Source: Anaeramoeba ignava
Lineage: Eukaryota; Metamonada; Anaeramoebidae
Direction: 5' to 3'
DNA: 64,000 bases
Assembly (NCBI GenBank): GCA_028826165.1
Contig: JAPDFW010000081.1
Coordinates: 638,501-702,500 of the forward strand
How positions within the stretch are numbered: the first letter of the stretch is position 1; every line of letters starts with the position of its first letter. The notes under the pieces are model-generated. The model made no database searches. It saw only the letters and a program-made list of their open reading frames with translations, and was not told the DNA's origin. Shown piece by piece: positions 51,601-62,099 of this stretch. The position numbers and the translations under genes were made by a program.

Positions 51601-53367
51601 CACAGAAAATTTATGGGATTCAAAATATCCTTTTGAACAAAAAAATGAAGAAGATCCAGAAGTTTTGTTTTCAGGAGCTTCAATAGATTGGGAGTAAAAA
51701 TTAAATCCAAAAATTCAAAATCCAAAATCCAAAATTCAAAAATTCAAAATTCAAAAATTCAAAATTCAAATTTCTTTGTTTTTTCTTTGATTTTTATTAG
51801 TAATGAAGAATCTTTGGAAAATGATATTTCAGTTTGGGATGAACCTCCTGATTCCGAAGAGAATATTATAGTGATAATCGATTCAGGTATTTTATTTCTA
51901 CAAATTGAACCTAAAAATAAAAAATAATAATAATAATTATTTCCAAAAAATTTCATCTTGATTTAATTGATTAAAAAGAAACTAAAAAAGAGGAAATTCG
52001 AGCAGGAACTTTAAACAAATTAATAGAAAGATTAGCAAGTGATACAAGTCAAGATCTTAAATTTGTTCAAATCTTTTTGATTACTTATCAATCCTTTACA
52101 ACACCAAATAAACTTTTAAACAAATTAATACAAAGGTTAATAATAAAAAGAAAAACCAAAAAAAAACAAAAGTATTGATTTTCCAAATCATAAATCAAAA
52201 AATATATCAAAATTGTTATTATAATAATATAGATTTCATGTTCCAGAAAATCTTGATGATGCAAATTTTAAAATATTTAAGGCTAAAATTCAATTAAGAG
52301 TATGCAATGTTATTCGAAGTTGGATTGAAAAGCATCTCACTGATTTTAATGAAAAGCTTATAAAAGATATTTATAATTTTGTTAATACTTCTCTCACTGA
52401 AAAAACTTTAGTTAGTATTGGTGCTTCAATTTTAAAAGCAATTTCAAAATCAAGTGATGATCAAGCAATTCAAGATGATGAAGCATATTTAGATCAAAGA
52501 CCAGAACCAATTTTACCAAAAAATATTTTTAGTCGTTCACTATCCTTGCTAGATATTAATGAAGAAGAAATAGCAAGACAAATTACTTTGAAGGAATTTA
52601 ATGTTTGGCAAAAGATTAAAGTATATTATTGAGCCAAAACAAATTCAAAATTCATTTATAAAATTAAAATTAAATTCAAAAATTCAAAATTAAAATTATT
52701 TAAAAAATTCAAAATTCAAAATTAAAAAAAGCCACGAGAATTATTAAATTTAGCTTGGAGTAAACCAAAACTAAAACACAGATCTCCAAATGTTTTGCAA
52801 ATGATCCATAATTTTAATGTATTATCGAAATTAGTTACATTTACAATAATAGAATGTGAAAAAATGCAAAAAAGAGTTAAAGCAATAGAAAAAATCATCA
52901 AAATTGGAGAACAATTATATCTATTAAAAAACTTCAATGATTTATTAGCAATTCTTTCAGGTTTAGACGACTCATCAATCACAAGATTGAAAGAAACATG
53001 GGAATTAGTATCAAATAAATCAATGGAAACCAAAAAAAAATTAAGTGATGTTATGTCGCATACTGGTTCTTTTAAAGCATATAGAGAAGAAATCAAATCT
53101 GTTAATCCACCTTGTCTTCCTTATCTTGGTATTTATTTGACTGATTTAACTTTTATTGAAGATGGAAATGATGATTTTATTGGATCTTTAATTAATTTTC
53201 GTAAAAGAGCTTTGATTGCAGAAGTTATTCTTCAAATCCAACAATTTCAACAAAAAAGATATAATTTTCAACCTGTTTATCAAATTTCTTATTTGTTAGA
53301 AGATTGTCCTTATTCAGCTGATTATTTTTATAGCAAATCTCTTCAAATTCAACCAAGAAAAAAATAA
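48603..53367 (+). CDS. LisH-domain RasGEF, 8 exons, 708 aa
   Basis: Exons: 48603–48845, 49038–49230, 51202–51325, 51394–51693, 51801–51886, 51979–52135, 52233–52620, 52732–53367. They sum to 709 codons, all phases consistent. A basic Pro-rich N-terminus (PKPPPKPQPR) is followed by a polar region. A LisH motif (NLVELILKFLYHHGYDQTLRSLE, split here as NLVELILKFLYHHGY and DQTLRSLE) lies at about 200–225. The RasGEF N-terminal domain starts at about 316 (GTLNKLIERL, FLITYQSF). The Cdc25 catalytic domain (about 470–700) has PRELLNLAWSKP, FNDLLAILSGLDDSSI, PPCLPYLGIYLTDLTFIEDGN and YQISYLLEDCPY. It should catalyse GDP release from a Ras-type GTPase. LisH-RasGEF proteins are common in Dictyostelium. 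Intron 2 is a 1,971-bp repeat array. Confidence 0.9.
49231..51201. repeat. ~2-kb 11-bp repeat intron in RasGEF
   Basis: Intron 2 is filled with about 170 copies of AAATATAAATT/AAATATAAATC, the same unit as VPS34 intron 7 and on the same DNA strand although the two genes are on opposite strands. Donor GTAAAT, acceptor AATTATAG. Confidence 0.92.
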
Positions 53368-53616
53368 CAATAAAAATTAATTGAAATTTGTTTTTGAATT
53401 CGAATTTTTTGATTTTGAAATAAAAATTCTTTTAAAATCAAAATCAAAATCAAAATCAAAATTAAAATCAAAATTAAAATTAAAATGAAAATTAAAACCA
53501 AATTAAAATCAAAATCAAATTGGAAATTAAAATCAAAATGAAAATGAAAATTAAAATCAAAATCAAAATGAAAATGAAAATCAAAATCAAAATCAAAATC
53601 AAAATCAAAATTAAAG
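53368..53616. repeat. AAAATC hexamers between convergent genes
   Basis: From about 53430 to 53612 hexamers AAAATC/AAAATT/AAAATG separate the stops of RasGEF and GCS1, ending a few bases from the GCS1 stop. The arrangement mirrors the array between NPF and VPS34 and may serve as a shared 3' processing or termination region. Confidence 0.75.
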
Positions 53617-56600
53617 TTAATAAAGTTGAGCCATCATCAATAAAACAAGTGTAGTCCAACCATTAAATGGATTATTATTATAACCAAGACCAGTGAAAGG
53701 CATATAAGTTTCCCATAAAGATCCATGAGTTTTAAAATATTCTTTGATAACATTATTAATAACTGTTTCTTCAATACGATTTCTTAAAGTTTTTGCTTCT
53801 GGATAATATTGTTCATAAAATTTCAATCCTTGAGAACACATATAATTCATATTAATCCAAATATTTCCTCTCCAATAATTCCCTGAAAGCATAAAAGCTG
53901 AATCTTTTGAAGATAAACTTCTCAATCCTGCTTGTTCATCAAATAAGATTGATGTGTTATTCATCACTTGAATCATTTCTTTAACTCTTTGATTATTTCC
54001 ATTATCAATTGGTTCAATTCCTAAACAAACAGGAAAAACACTTATAATTCCAACATGTTCAATTTTTTCATCCAAAGTTCCGTTTTGATATCTTGTGTCT
54101 TGATATACATGTTGTTTTGAATTCCAAAATATTTCCCTCATTTTTTTCAGTGTTTCTGTGTATTCTAAATGATAAAGACTTTGATTTTTTGTATCTCCTA
54201 CTTCTTGTGCAAAATACTGCATTACATAACTTAATTTAACCATCCAACTTTGAATATCAATATCAACTTCTTGTTTTGTTGGTTCTGGAGCTCTTGGATA
54301 ATCTAAATATAAATATAAATATAAATTAAATATAAATATAAATATAAATATAAATTAAATATAAATATAAATATAAATATAAATCAAATATAAATATAAA
54401 TATAAATATTTTACCATCAAGACCTGAATCTAATGTTCCATCACCTACTCTTCCAAGCCAAACAAAAGTATAAGGAGTTACTGTAGATAAGCAATTATTC
54501 CAATAAAAATCATAAGTTTTTTGCAATTTGGGATAAATCGATTTAAGAAAAGTGATTCTAGATTGAGGATCTTGTTGATAATATTCAAAGAGAGTAAAAA
54601 AGAAAATAGGAGGATTCATTTGATTTGTGATTCCTGCCCATGCCCATTCTGGTGCTCGGCTTTGCGCTTCAGATCCTATTATCATTTCTCTTGCAATCCA
54701 TCCTGTAGTCTCGTTTTGTAAATTGAACCAACTAGTCATAATATTCTCAAATAATTTAGGTTCCCATCTCCAGACAATTTTATCATGAAATCCTTCATCC
54801 CCTTTTATTTATATTTAATATTTAATATTTAATATTTAATATTTATATTTAATATTTAATATTTAATATTTAATATTTAATATTTAATTTAATATTTAAT
54901 ATTTTATATTTAATATTTATTTATTTTATATTTAATATTTAATATTTATTATTTATATTTTAATATTTAATTTATTATATTTAATATTTTATATTTAATA
55001 TTTAATATTTTATATTTATTATTTAATTTATTATATTTAATATTTAATTTATTATATTTAATATTTAATTTATTATATTTTATATTTATTATTTTATATT
55101 TAATATTTAATTTATTATTTTATATTTAATATTTTATATTTTTTACAAAAGAATGGACGAGGAAAATAAAATTTGTTTGGAATGCAACTATATAATTCAT
55201 TATCATAAAATTCAAAAGTTTTGTTTTCATAAGGATCATAAATATATCTAGTTCCATAAAAATAGGACAAACCACCCAAAAGATGAGAAAGAACTTGTTT
55301 TCCAAATTGATTATGAGTAGCATTTATAATTTGGCTGCCAAAAATAGAATCAAATTTAGAATCAAAAGCAAGTTGTTGCTGGATAAATTGTTCGTCAAAA
55401 ACAAAAGAAGATGGAATAGGATCATCTTCAGAATCAAAATAAACAATCCATTCAAAAGGAGTTTGAAAAACCTTATGAATAATCGCGAAATTGGGAACTC
55501 CTTTGCTATAATCTGTTTTATTTGGTAATTGAAAAATACCACCTCCATAATGATTGAATTGGGAAGTGATGATATCTGTTGCTAAATATGGTTCATCGTT
55601 TCGGACTGCATAATAACTTGTTACTAATGGTTCTTTTGATTGAAAATGTGTTTTTAAATTGATAATTCCATTGTAATCACTTGAATATGAACTAATAAAT
55701 GGTTGTTTGTCTTCAAAGTTTATTGAACAAATTGCTGATTTATCTTCTGTTGATATCGATAGATATGAATAAACTGAAATTGTTGCTTCTTCTTCTAAAT
55801 TTGATTGTCCAACTATTTTCATTGCTACTGAATTGTTTTGATTTGTTGGTTTTATATAATAAAATTCAAGTTCTGAATCCATTTTATATGTATCTTCCAT
55901 ATAAACATGTGAAAAATTAATTCCATCTGCTCTTACAACTCTGTAATTTATTCTATCATCATATTGGCATACTTCTCTTGGTTTTAAAAATTGTCCTTTT
56001 TTTTGAAAGTTTTTTCAATTATTTATCATTTATTAATCAATTATTAATTATTTATTAATTATTAATTATTTATTTATTATTTATTATTAATTTATTAATT
56101 ATTTATTATTTATTTATCAATCATTAATTAATTATCAATTATTTATTAATTATTTATTAATTATTTATTAATTATTTATTAATTATTTATTTATTAATTA
56201 TTATTTATTTATTATTTATTTATTATTTATTAATTATTTATTAATTATTTATTAATTATTTATTAATTATTTATTTAATATTTATTTACTAATTATTTAT
56301 TATTTATTAATCAATTAATTATTTATCATTTATTTATTATTAATTATTTATTATTTATTATTTATTTATTATTTATTTATTTATTTTATTTATTTATTAT
56401 TTATTATTTATCAATTATTTATTATATCATTTATTAATTATTAATTATTTATTATTTATTTATTAATTATTTATCAATTATTTATTTATTAATTATTAAT
56501 TATTTATTTACCATGTTCTTGTAAGTGTTCATGATAAACAAAAGAAGAATAAATTGTATTTTTAGATTTTGTTTGAATTCCATTATAAACTGGTGGTCTT

Positions 56601-56765
56601 GGAAGAATAAAATCTCTTTCAAATGTTGTTTCTTTTATTGCTTTTTTTTTTTAAAACTTCAATTTAAAATTTAAATTTTTAAATCATTTTTGAGTTAAAT
56701 TTACAAGCAGTTTGAGAAGAGAAAAAGAAGAAGAGAAAAAGAAATAAAATGTAAAAAGAATTCAT
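53617..56765 (-). CDS. Processing alpha-glucosidase I (GH63), 5 exons, 703 aa
   Basis: Exons: 56705–56765, 56512–56640, 55147–55995, 54415–54801, 53617–54302. They sum to 704 codons in phase. The start MNSFYILFLFLFFFF is an ER signal or signal anchor. The exon 3/4 junction rebuilds FFWDEGFH, and the exon 4/5 junction rebuilds SGLDDYPRAP, a conserved active-site region of the family. The C-terminal part has GNYWRGNIWINMNY, GSLWETYMPFTG and NPFNGWTTLVLLMM, all GH63 hallmarks. The enzyme removes the outermost alpha-1,2 glucose of the N-glycan precursor in the ER (human MOGS, yeast CWH41). It is slightly shorter than the usual 800 or so residues. It fits with the heavily glycosylated FG-GAP protein nearby only in a general sense. 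Confidence 0.93.
54303..54414. repeat. AAATAT repeat, GCS1 intron 4
   Basis: 112-bp intron of TAAATA hexamers. Confidence 0.85.
54802..55146. repeat. AATATTT/TTTAATA repeat, GCS1 intron 3
   Basis: 345-bp intron of TATTTAATATTTAA-type units of about 10 bp, between the codons of FPRPFF and WDEGFH. Confidence 0.85.
55996..56511. repeat. ATTTATTAATT repeat, GCS1 intron 2
   Basis: 516-bp intron, mostly ATTATTTATTA units of about 11 bp. Confidence 0.85.
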
Positions 56766-57063
56766 TAATTTTCTTTTTATTATTTTTGTTTGTAAAAAAA
56801 TGAAAAAATGAAAAAAAAAAATTTAAATTGATTTTCTCCTTTTTATTTTAAATTAAATTTTCTCCTTTTTTTTTTATTTTCTTATTTTTTTGAAATGATT
56901 AGATAAGTATTTGTTTTTAATATTATTTTATATATTATATAAAAAATATGTAGATAATAAATTTATTTAAAAAAATTTAATTTAAAAACAAATTAAAAAA
57001 ATTTTTTTTATTTTTTCATTTTTTTATTTTTCATTTTTTTTCTATTATAAAAAAAATTTTAAT
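56766..57063. promoter_or_regulatory. Divergent promoter, GCS1 / NEDD8-like
   Basis: 298 bp between start codons. Minus-strand T/CAT/T doublet at 56795–56822 (GCS1). Plus-strand doublet at about 57005–57045 (NEDD8-like), followed by TATTATAAAA. A TATATTATATAAA box lies at about 56930–56945 in the middle. Confidence 0.5.
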
Positions 57064-57446
57064 ATGCAAATTAAAGTTAAACTTTTAACTGGAAGAGAGG
57101 TTTGTATTTTTTATATTAAAATTAAATTAAATTAAATTAAATTAAAATTGAAAGTTGAATTAAAAATTTAAAATTGAAATTAAATTAAATTAAAAAAATT
57201 GGAATTAAATTGGAATTAATTTGAATTAAATAATTTTATTTAAAATATAAAAAGGTTGCAATTACAGTTGAGCCAACAGATACAGTGCTCAAAGTTAAAG
57301 AAAGAGTTGAAGAAGTTCAAGGAATTCCTGTTCCACAACAAAGAGTTGTCTTTTCAGGAAACGTTTTAAAAGATGATAAAACATTGGAAGAAATTGGTTT
57401 AAAACATGGATCTGTTGTTCATTTGGTTCTTGCTTTAAGAGGATAA
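57064..57446 (+). CDS. NEDD8-like ubiquitin-fold protein ending in a single Gly, 2 exons
   Basis: Exon 1 57064–57099 and exon 2 57255–57446 (intron of 155 bp, GTTTGT to AAAAG) give 75 residues. MQIKVKLLTGREV, EPTDTVLKVKERVEE, GIPVPQQRVVFSG and GSVVHLVLALRG align with NEDD8 without gaps. Ala72 (LALRG) is the NEDD8 marker, where ubiquitin has Arg. NEDD8 normally modifies cullins, and a cullin with an intact acceptor lysine is in this window. Odd features: the stop follows directly after Arg74-Gly75, so the second glycine of the essential GG is missing and there is no tail to process. Position 48 is Asn, and Val replaces Ile44 in the hydrophobic patch. It may be a non-conjugating paralogue or use another end. 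Confidence 0.88.
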
Positions 57447-57599
57447 ATCCCTTTTACTTTGATTTTTTTTACTTTGATTTTTTTTCTTTTTTTCTTTTTT
57501 GGTTCTTTTCTCTATTGATTCTTCTTTGCTTTTTACGTTTTAATTCCTTTTTTTTTTCTTTTAAGATTCCAATAAAAAATAATTGATAAAAATTTGACT

Positions 57600-60500
57600 T
57601 AATTTCAATTTCTTTTATAAAATGTTTGATTTAATATTTATTTATATTTTATTTATATTTATATTTTATGTTTATAATTTTATTATTTAATATTTCCAAA
57701 TTAAATATTAATTAATTAATTATTTAAATATTTTTTTTGATTAATTTAATTAATAAATATTTTATTATTTTATTATTTTATTTATAATAATTTAATATTA
57801 ATTTACAAATTAAATATTAATTATTATTTAAATTTTTGATTATTTTATTTTGATTATTTTTAATTTTATTAATATTTAATTATTAAATTAAATATTAATT
57901 AATTATTATTAAATAATTTTTTTGATTAAATTATTAATTAAATATTTTGATTTAATTTTATTTCATTTTTATTTTAATTAATATTTAATTTATTATTTAT
58001 TTATATTTTTATTTATATTTATAATTTTATATTAATTTCTAAAATTAAATATTAATTAATTATTATTAAATATTTTGATTAAATTATTAATTAAATATTT
58101 TAATTAATTTTTATTTCCATTATTTAATTAATATTTATTTATATTTTTTATATTTATAATTTATATTTTATTTTATAATTTAATTAATTTTTAATATTTT
58201 GATTAAATTAAATTAAATATTTTAATTAATTTATTATTAAATATTTTGATTAAGTTATTTACAAATTTCATTATTTCATTTATTTAATTTAAATTATTAA
58301 TTAAATTTATTATTTATTTAATTAATATTTAATTTTATTTTTTATATTTTTTTATTTATAATTTTTTATATTAATTTCTAAATTAAATATTAATCAATTA
58401 TTATTAAATATTTTGATTAAATTAATTATTTAAAAATCATTTTTAAATTATTAATTAAATTTATTTTTTTATTTATATTTTATTTTTATTTTAATTTTTA
58501 TTAATTTTAAAATTAATAATTAATTTATTATTTATTTTTATATTTAAAATATTTATATTTTTATTTTTATATTAATTTAATTTAAATTAAATATTATTTA
58601 TTTTAATTTTATATTAATTTTAAATATTTTGATTAAATTATTAATTAAATATTTTAATCAATTTTATTTCATTATTTAATTAATATTTAATTTATTATTT
58701 ATTTATATTTTTATTTATATTTATAATTTTATATTAATTTCAAATTAAATATTATCAATTATTATTATTAAATATTTTGATTAAATTATTAATTAAATAT
58801 TTTTAATTAATTTTTATTTAATTAATATTTTAATATTTCTATTTTTCTAAATTTTATTTATATTTTTATTAAATATTTTGATTAAATTTTATAAATTATT
58901 TTAATTAAATTTAAATATTTAATTATTTATTTATTAAATATTTTTATTTTAAATTATTATTTTAAATATTTTAAATTAAATATTAATTAATTATTATTAA
59001 ATATTTTGATTAAATTAATTAATTAAATATTTTAATTTATTTCATTAATTAATAATTTAATTTATTATTTATTTTATTTTATTTATATTTTATATTTATA
59101 ATTTTATATTAATTTTAATTAATTATTTTAAATATTTTTATTAAAATTAATTAAATATTTTAATTAATTTTATTTATTATTTAAAATTTAATTTTTGATT
59201 AAATTAAATTATTTATAATTAAATAAATTTTAATCAATTATTATTAAATATTTTGATTAAATTATTAATTAAATATTTTATTATTTATTTTATTTAATAT
59301 TTATTTATTTATTTTTTATTTTATTTATATTTATAATTTTATATTAATTTCCAAATTAAATATTAATTAATTATTATTAAATATTTTGATTAAATTATTA
59401 ATTAAATATTTTTAAATAATTTTTATTTCATTATTTAATTAATAATTATATTTAATTTATTATTTATTTATATTTTATTTATATTTATAATTTTATATTA
59501 ATTTCTAAATTAAATATTAATTAATTATTATTAAATATTTTGATTAAATTATTAAAAATTAAATATTTTAATTATTTTTATTTATGGTAATTTATTATTT
59601 TATTAAATATTTTATTTTATATTTATAATTCCCCTTATTTAATTTCCAAATTAAATATTTATTAATTATTATTAATTTTATTTTGAAATATTTTGATTAA
59701 AATTATTAATTAAATATTTTAATTAATTTATTTATTTTGATTAAATTTTATTAATAATTAATTTTTATTATTTATTTATATTTTATTTATATTTATAATT
59801 TTATATTAATTTTATAAAATTAAATAATTAATTAATTATTATTAAATATTTTGATTAAATTATTAATTAAATATTTTAATTAATTTTATTTCATTATTTA
59901 ATTAATTTATTAATTTATTTATATTTATTTATATTTTTTTTATATTATTTATAAATTAAATATTAATTTTATTATTTAATATTTTAAATTATTAATTAAA
60001 TTTTTTATTTCATTATTTAATTAATTATTAATTTATTATTTATATTTTATTTATATTTATAATTTTATATTAATTTCCCTAAATTATTTATTTAATTTAT
60101 TATTAAATATTTTAATTTTCGGGAATTTATTTCATTATTTAATTAATAAATAATTTATTATTTTATATTTTATTTTATTTATATTTTATTTAATTTCCAA
60201 ATTAAATATTAATTTTATATTAATTTCCAAAATTTAAATTAAAATATTTTTTAAATTTATTTATTATTTATTATTAAATATTTTATATTTTTTTAATAAT
60301 TTTATATTAAATATTTTTAATTAATTATTAAATTTTTGATTAAAATTATTAAATATTTTAATTAATTTTATTTCATTATTTAATTAATTAATTTAGATTT
60401 ATTATTTTTTATATTTTATTTATATTTATAATTTTATATTAATTTCCAAATTAAATATTAATTAATTATTATTAAATATTTTGATTAAATTATTAATTAA

Positions 60501-61290
60501 ATATTTTGATTAATTTTATTTCATTATTTAATTAATATTTAATTTATTATTTATTTATAATTTTTATTTATAATTATAATTTTATATTAATTTCCAAATT
60601 AAATATTAATTAGTTTTGGTTAAATTATTATTAAATATTTTAATTTTTGATTAAAATTATTAATTATTTATTTTTATTTTAATTTTATTTCAAATTAAAT
60701 TTAATTAATTATTTATATTTTTAAATTATTATTTTAATCAATTTATTTCATTATTTTTTATTTATATTTATAATTTTATATTATAATTTTTTTTATTAAA
60801 AAATTAAATATTAATTAATTATTATTAAATATTTTGATTAAATTATTAATTAAATATTTTTAATCAATTTTATTTCATTATTTAATTAATAATTAATTTA
60901 TTTATTTATTTTATATTTTATTTTTTATATTTATAATTTTATATTAATATTTTTTAAAAATTAAATATTAATTTAGTTATTATTAAATATTTTGATTAAA
61001 TTATTAATTAAATATTTTTAATTATTTTTATTTCATTATTTAATTAATATTTAATTTATTATTTATTTATATTTTATTTATATTTATAATTTTATATTAA
61101 TTTCCAAATTAAATATTAATTAATTATTATTAAATATTTTGATTAAAATTAATTAAATATTTTAATTAATTTTATTTCATTATTTAATTAATAATTTGAT
61201 TTTATTATTTATTTTATATTTTTATTTATATTTATAATTTTATATTAATTTCTAAATTAAATTAAATATTAATTAATTATTATTAAATAT
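57600..61290. repeat. ~146-bp AT satellite, right array (inverted)
   Basis: Reverse-complement copies of the left satellite (marker TATTAAATATTTTGATTAAATT). They are fairly regular near 61.0–61.3 kb and at scattered places such as 60.4 and 59.4 kb, but with many indels and truncated units elsewhere. The array is about 1.8 times the length of the left one. Nothing else is visible in it. Confidence 0.8.
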
Positions 61291-61471
61291 TTTGATTAAA
61301 TTATTGAAAATCAAAAATCAAAAATTATTTGGATAATATTGGATTTAAAAAGAAATAAAAATCAAAAATTATTGGATAATAGAGAATTAATATTTTTATA
61401 AAAGAAAAATAAATTAAAATTTTTCATTTTTATTTTTATTTTTAATTATTTTTATTATTAATTAATTAATA
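61291..61471 (+). promoter_or_regulatory. H2A upstream region, right copy
   Basis: Mirror of 22938–23105: two AATCAAAAATTATTGGATAA-type boxes (inverse CCAAT), a box of the form AATATTTTTATAA, and a TTTTTCATTTTT element at about 61418–61432. Confidence 0.5.
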
Positions 61472-61927
61472 ATGTCAAAACCATCAAAAAAATCAACAAT
61501 GCAACAAACTGCAGAAGAAGCAAAAGAATATTTATCACCAGATAAAAGTAAAAGTAAAAAAAAGAAAGGAACAAAACAAGGAGATAAACCAAAAAAGAAA
61601 GGAAAAGGAGTTTCAAGATCAATTAAAGCAGGATTAGAATTCCCAGTTGGAAGAATTCATAGACATTTAAGAGAAGGAAAATTTGCAAATAGAGTTGGAG
61701 CAGGAGCACCAGTTTATTTAGCAGCAGTTCTTGAATATTTAACAGCAGAAGTACTTGAATTAGCTGGAAATGCTGCTATTGATCATGGAAAACAAAGAGT
61801 TGTTCCAAGACATATTCATTTAGCAATTAAAAGTGATAGAGAATTAAATAAATTTTTAAATGGTGTTACTATTCATGGTGGTGGTATTATTCCAAGAGCT
61901 CTTCCTGTTTTACCAAAAAAGAAATAA
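61472..61927 (+). CDS. Histone H2A (right copy)
   Basis: Same 151-residue protein as at 22482–22937, transcribed outward in the opposite direction. At least three codons differ synonymously and I found no amino-acid change, so both copies appear to be under purifying selection and are not one locus assembled twice. The downstream flank (TTTCTTTC then T-run, AATTTTTTAATTTTAATTTC) also matches the left copy. Confidence 0.95.
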   Translation: MSKPSKKSTMQQTAEEAKEYLSPDKSKSKKKKGTKQGDKPKKKGKGVSRSIKAGLEFPVGRIHRHLREGKFANRVGAGAPVYLAAVLEYLTAEVLELAGNAAIDHGKQRVVPRHIHLAIKSDRELNKFLNGVTIHGGGIIPRALPVLPKKK

Positions 61928-62099
61928 TTTCTTTCTTTTTTTTTAATTTTTTAATTTTAATTTCTTAATTTTAATTTCCAAAAAAACAAAAAAACAAAAA
62001 TTATTTAAATAAAAAAAAAAAAATTTTAATTTTAATTTTCTTTTTTTCATTTTTTTCCTTTTTTAATTAATTAATTTATTAATTTATATTTAATTAAAA

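Noticed and set aside
33363-57446. A physical neddylation cluster (cullin plus NEDD8-like)
   Set aside because: They are 21 kb apart with unrelated genes between; eukaryotic linkage here is probably chance.
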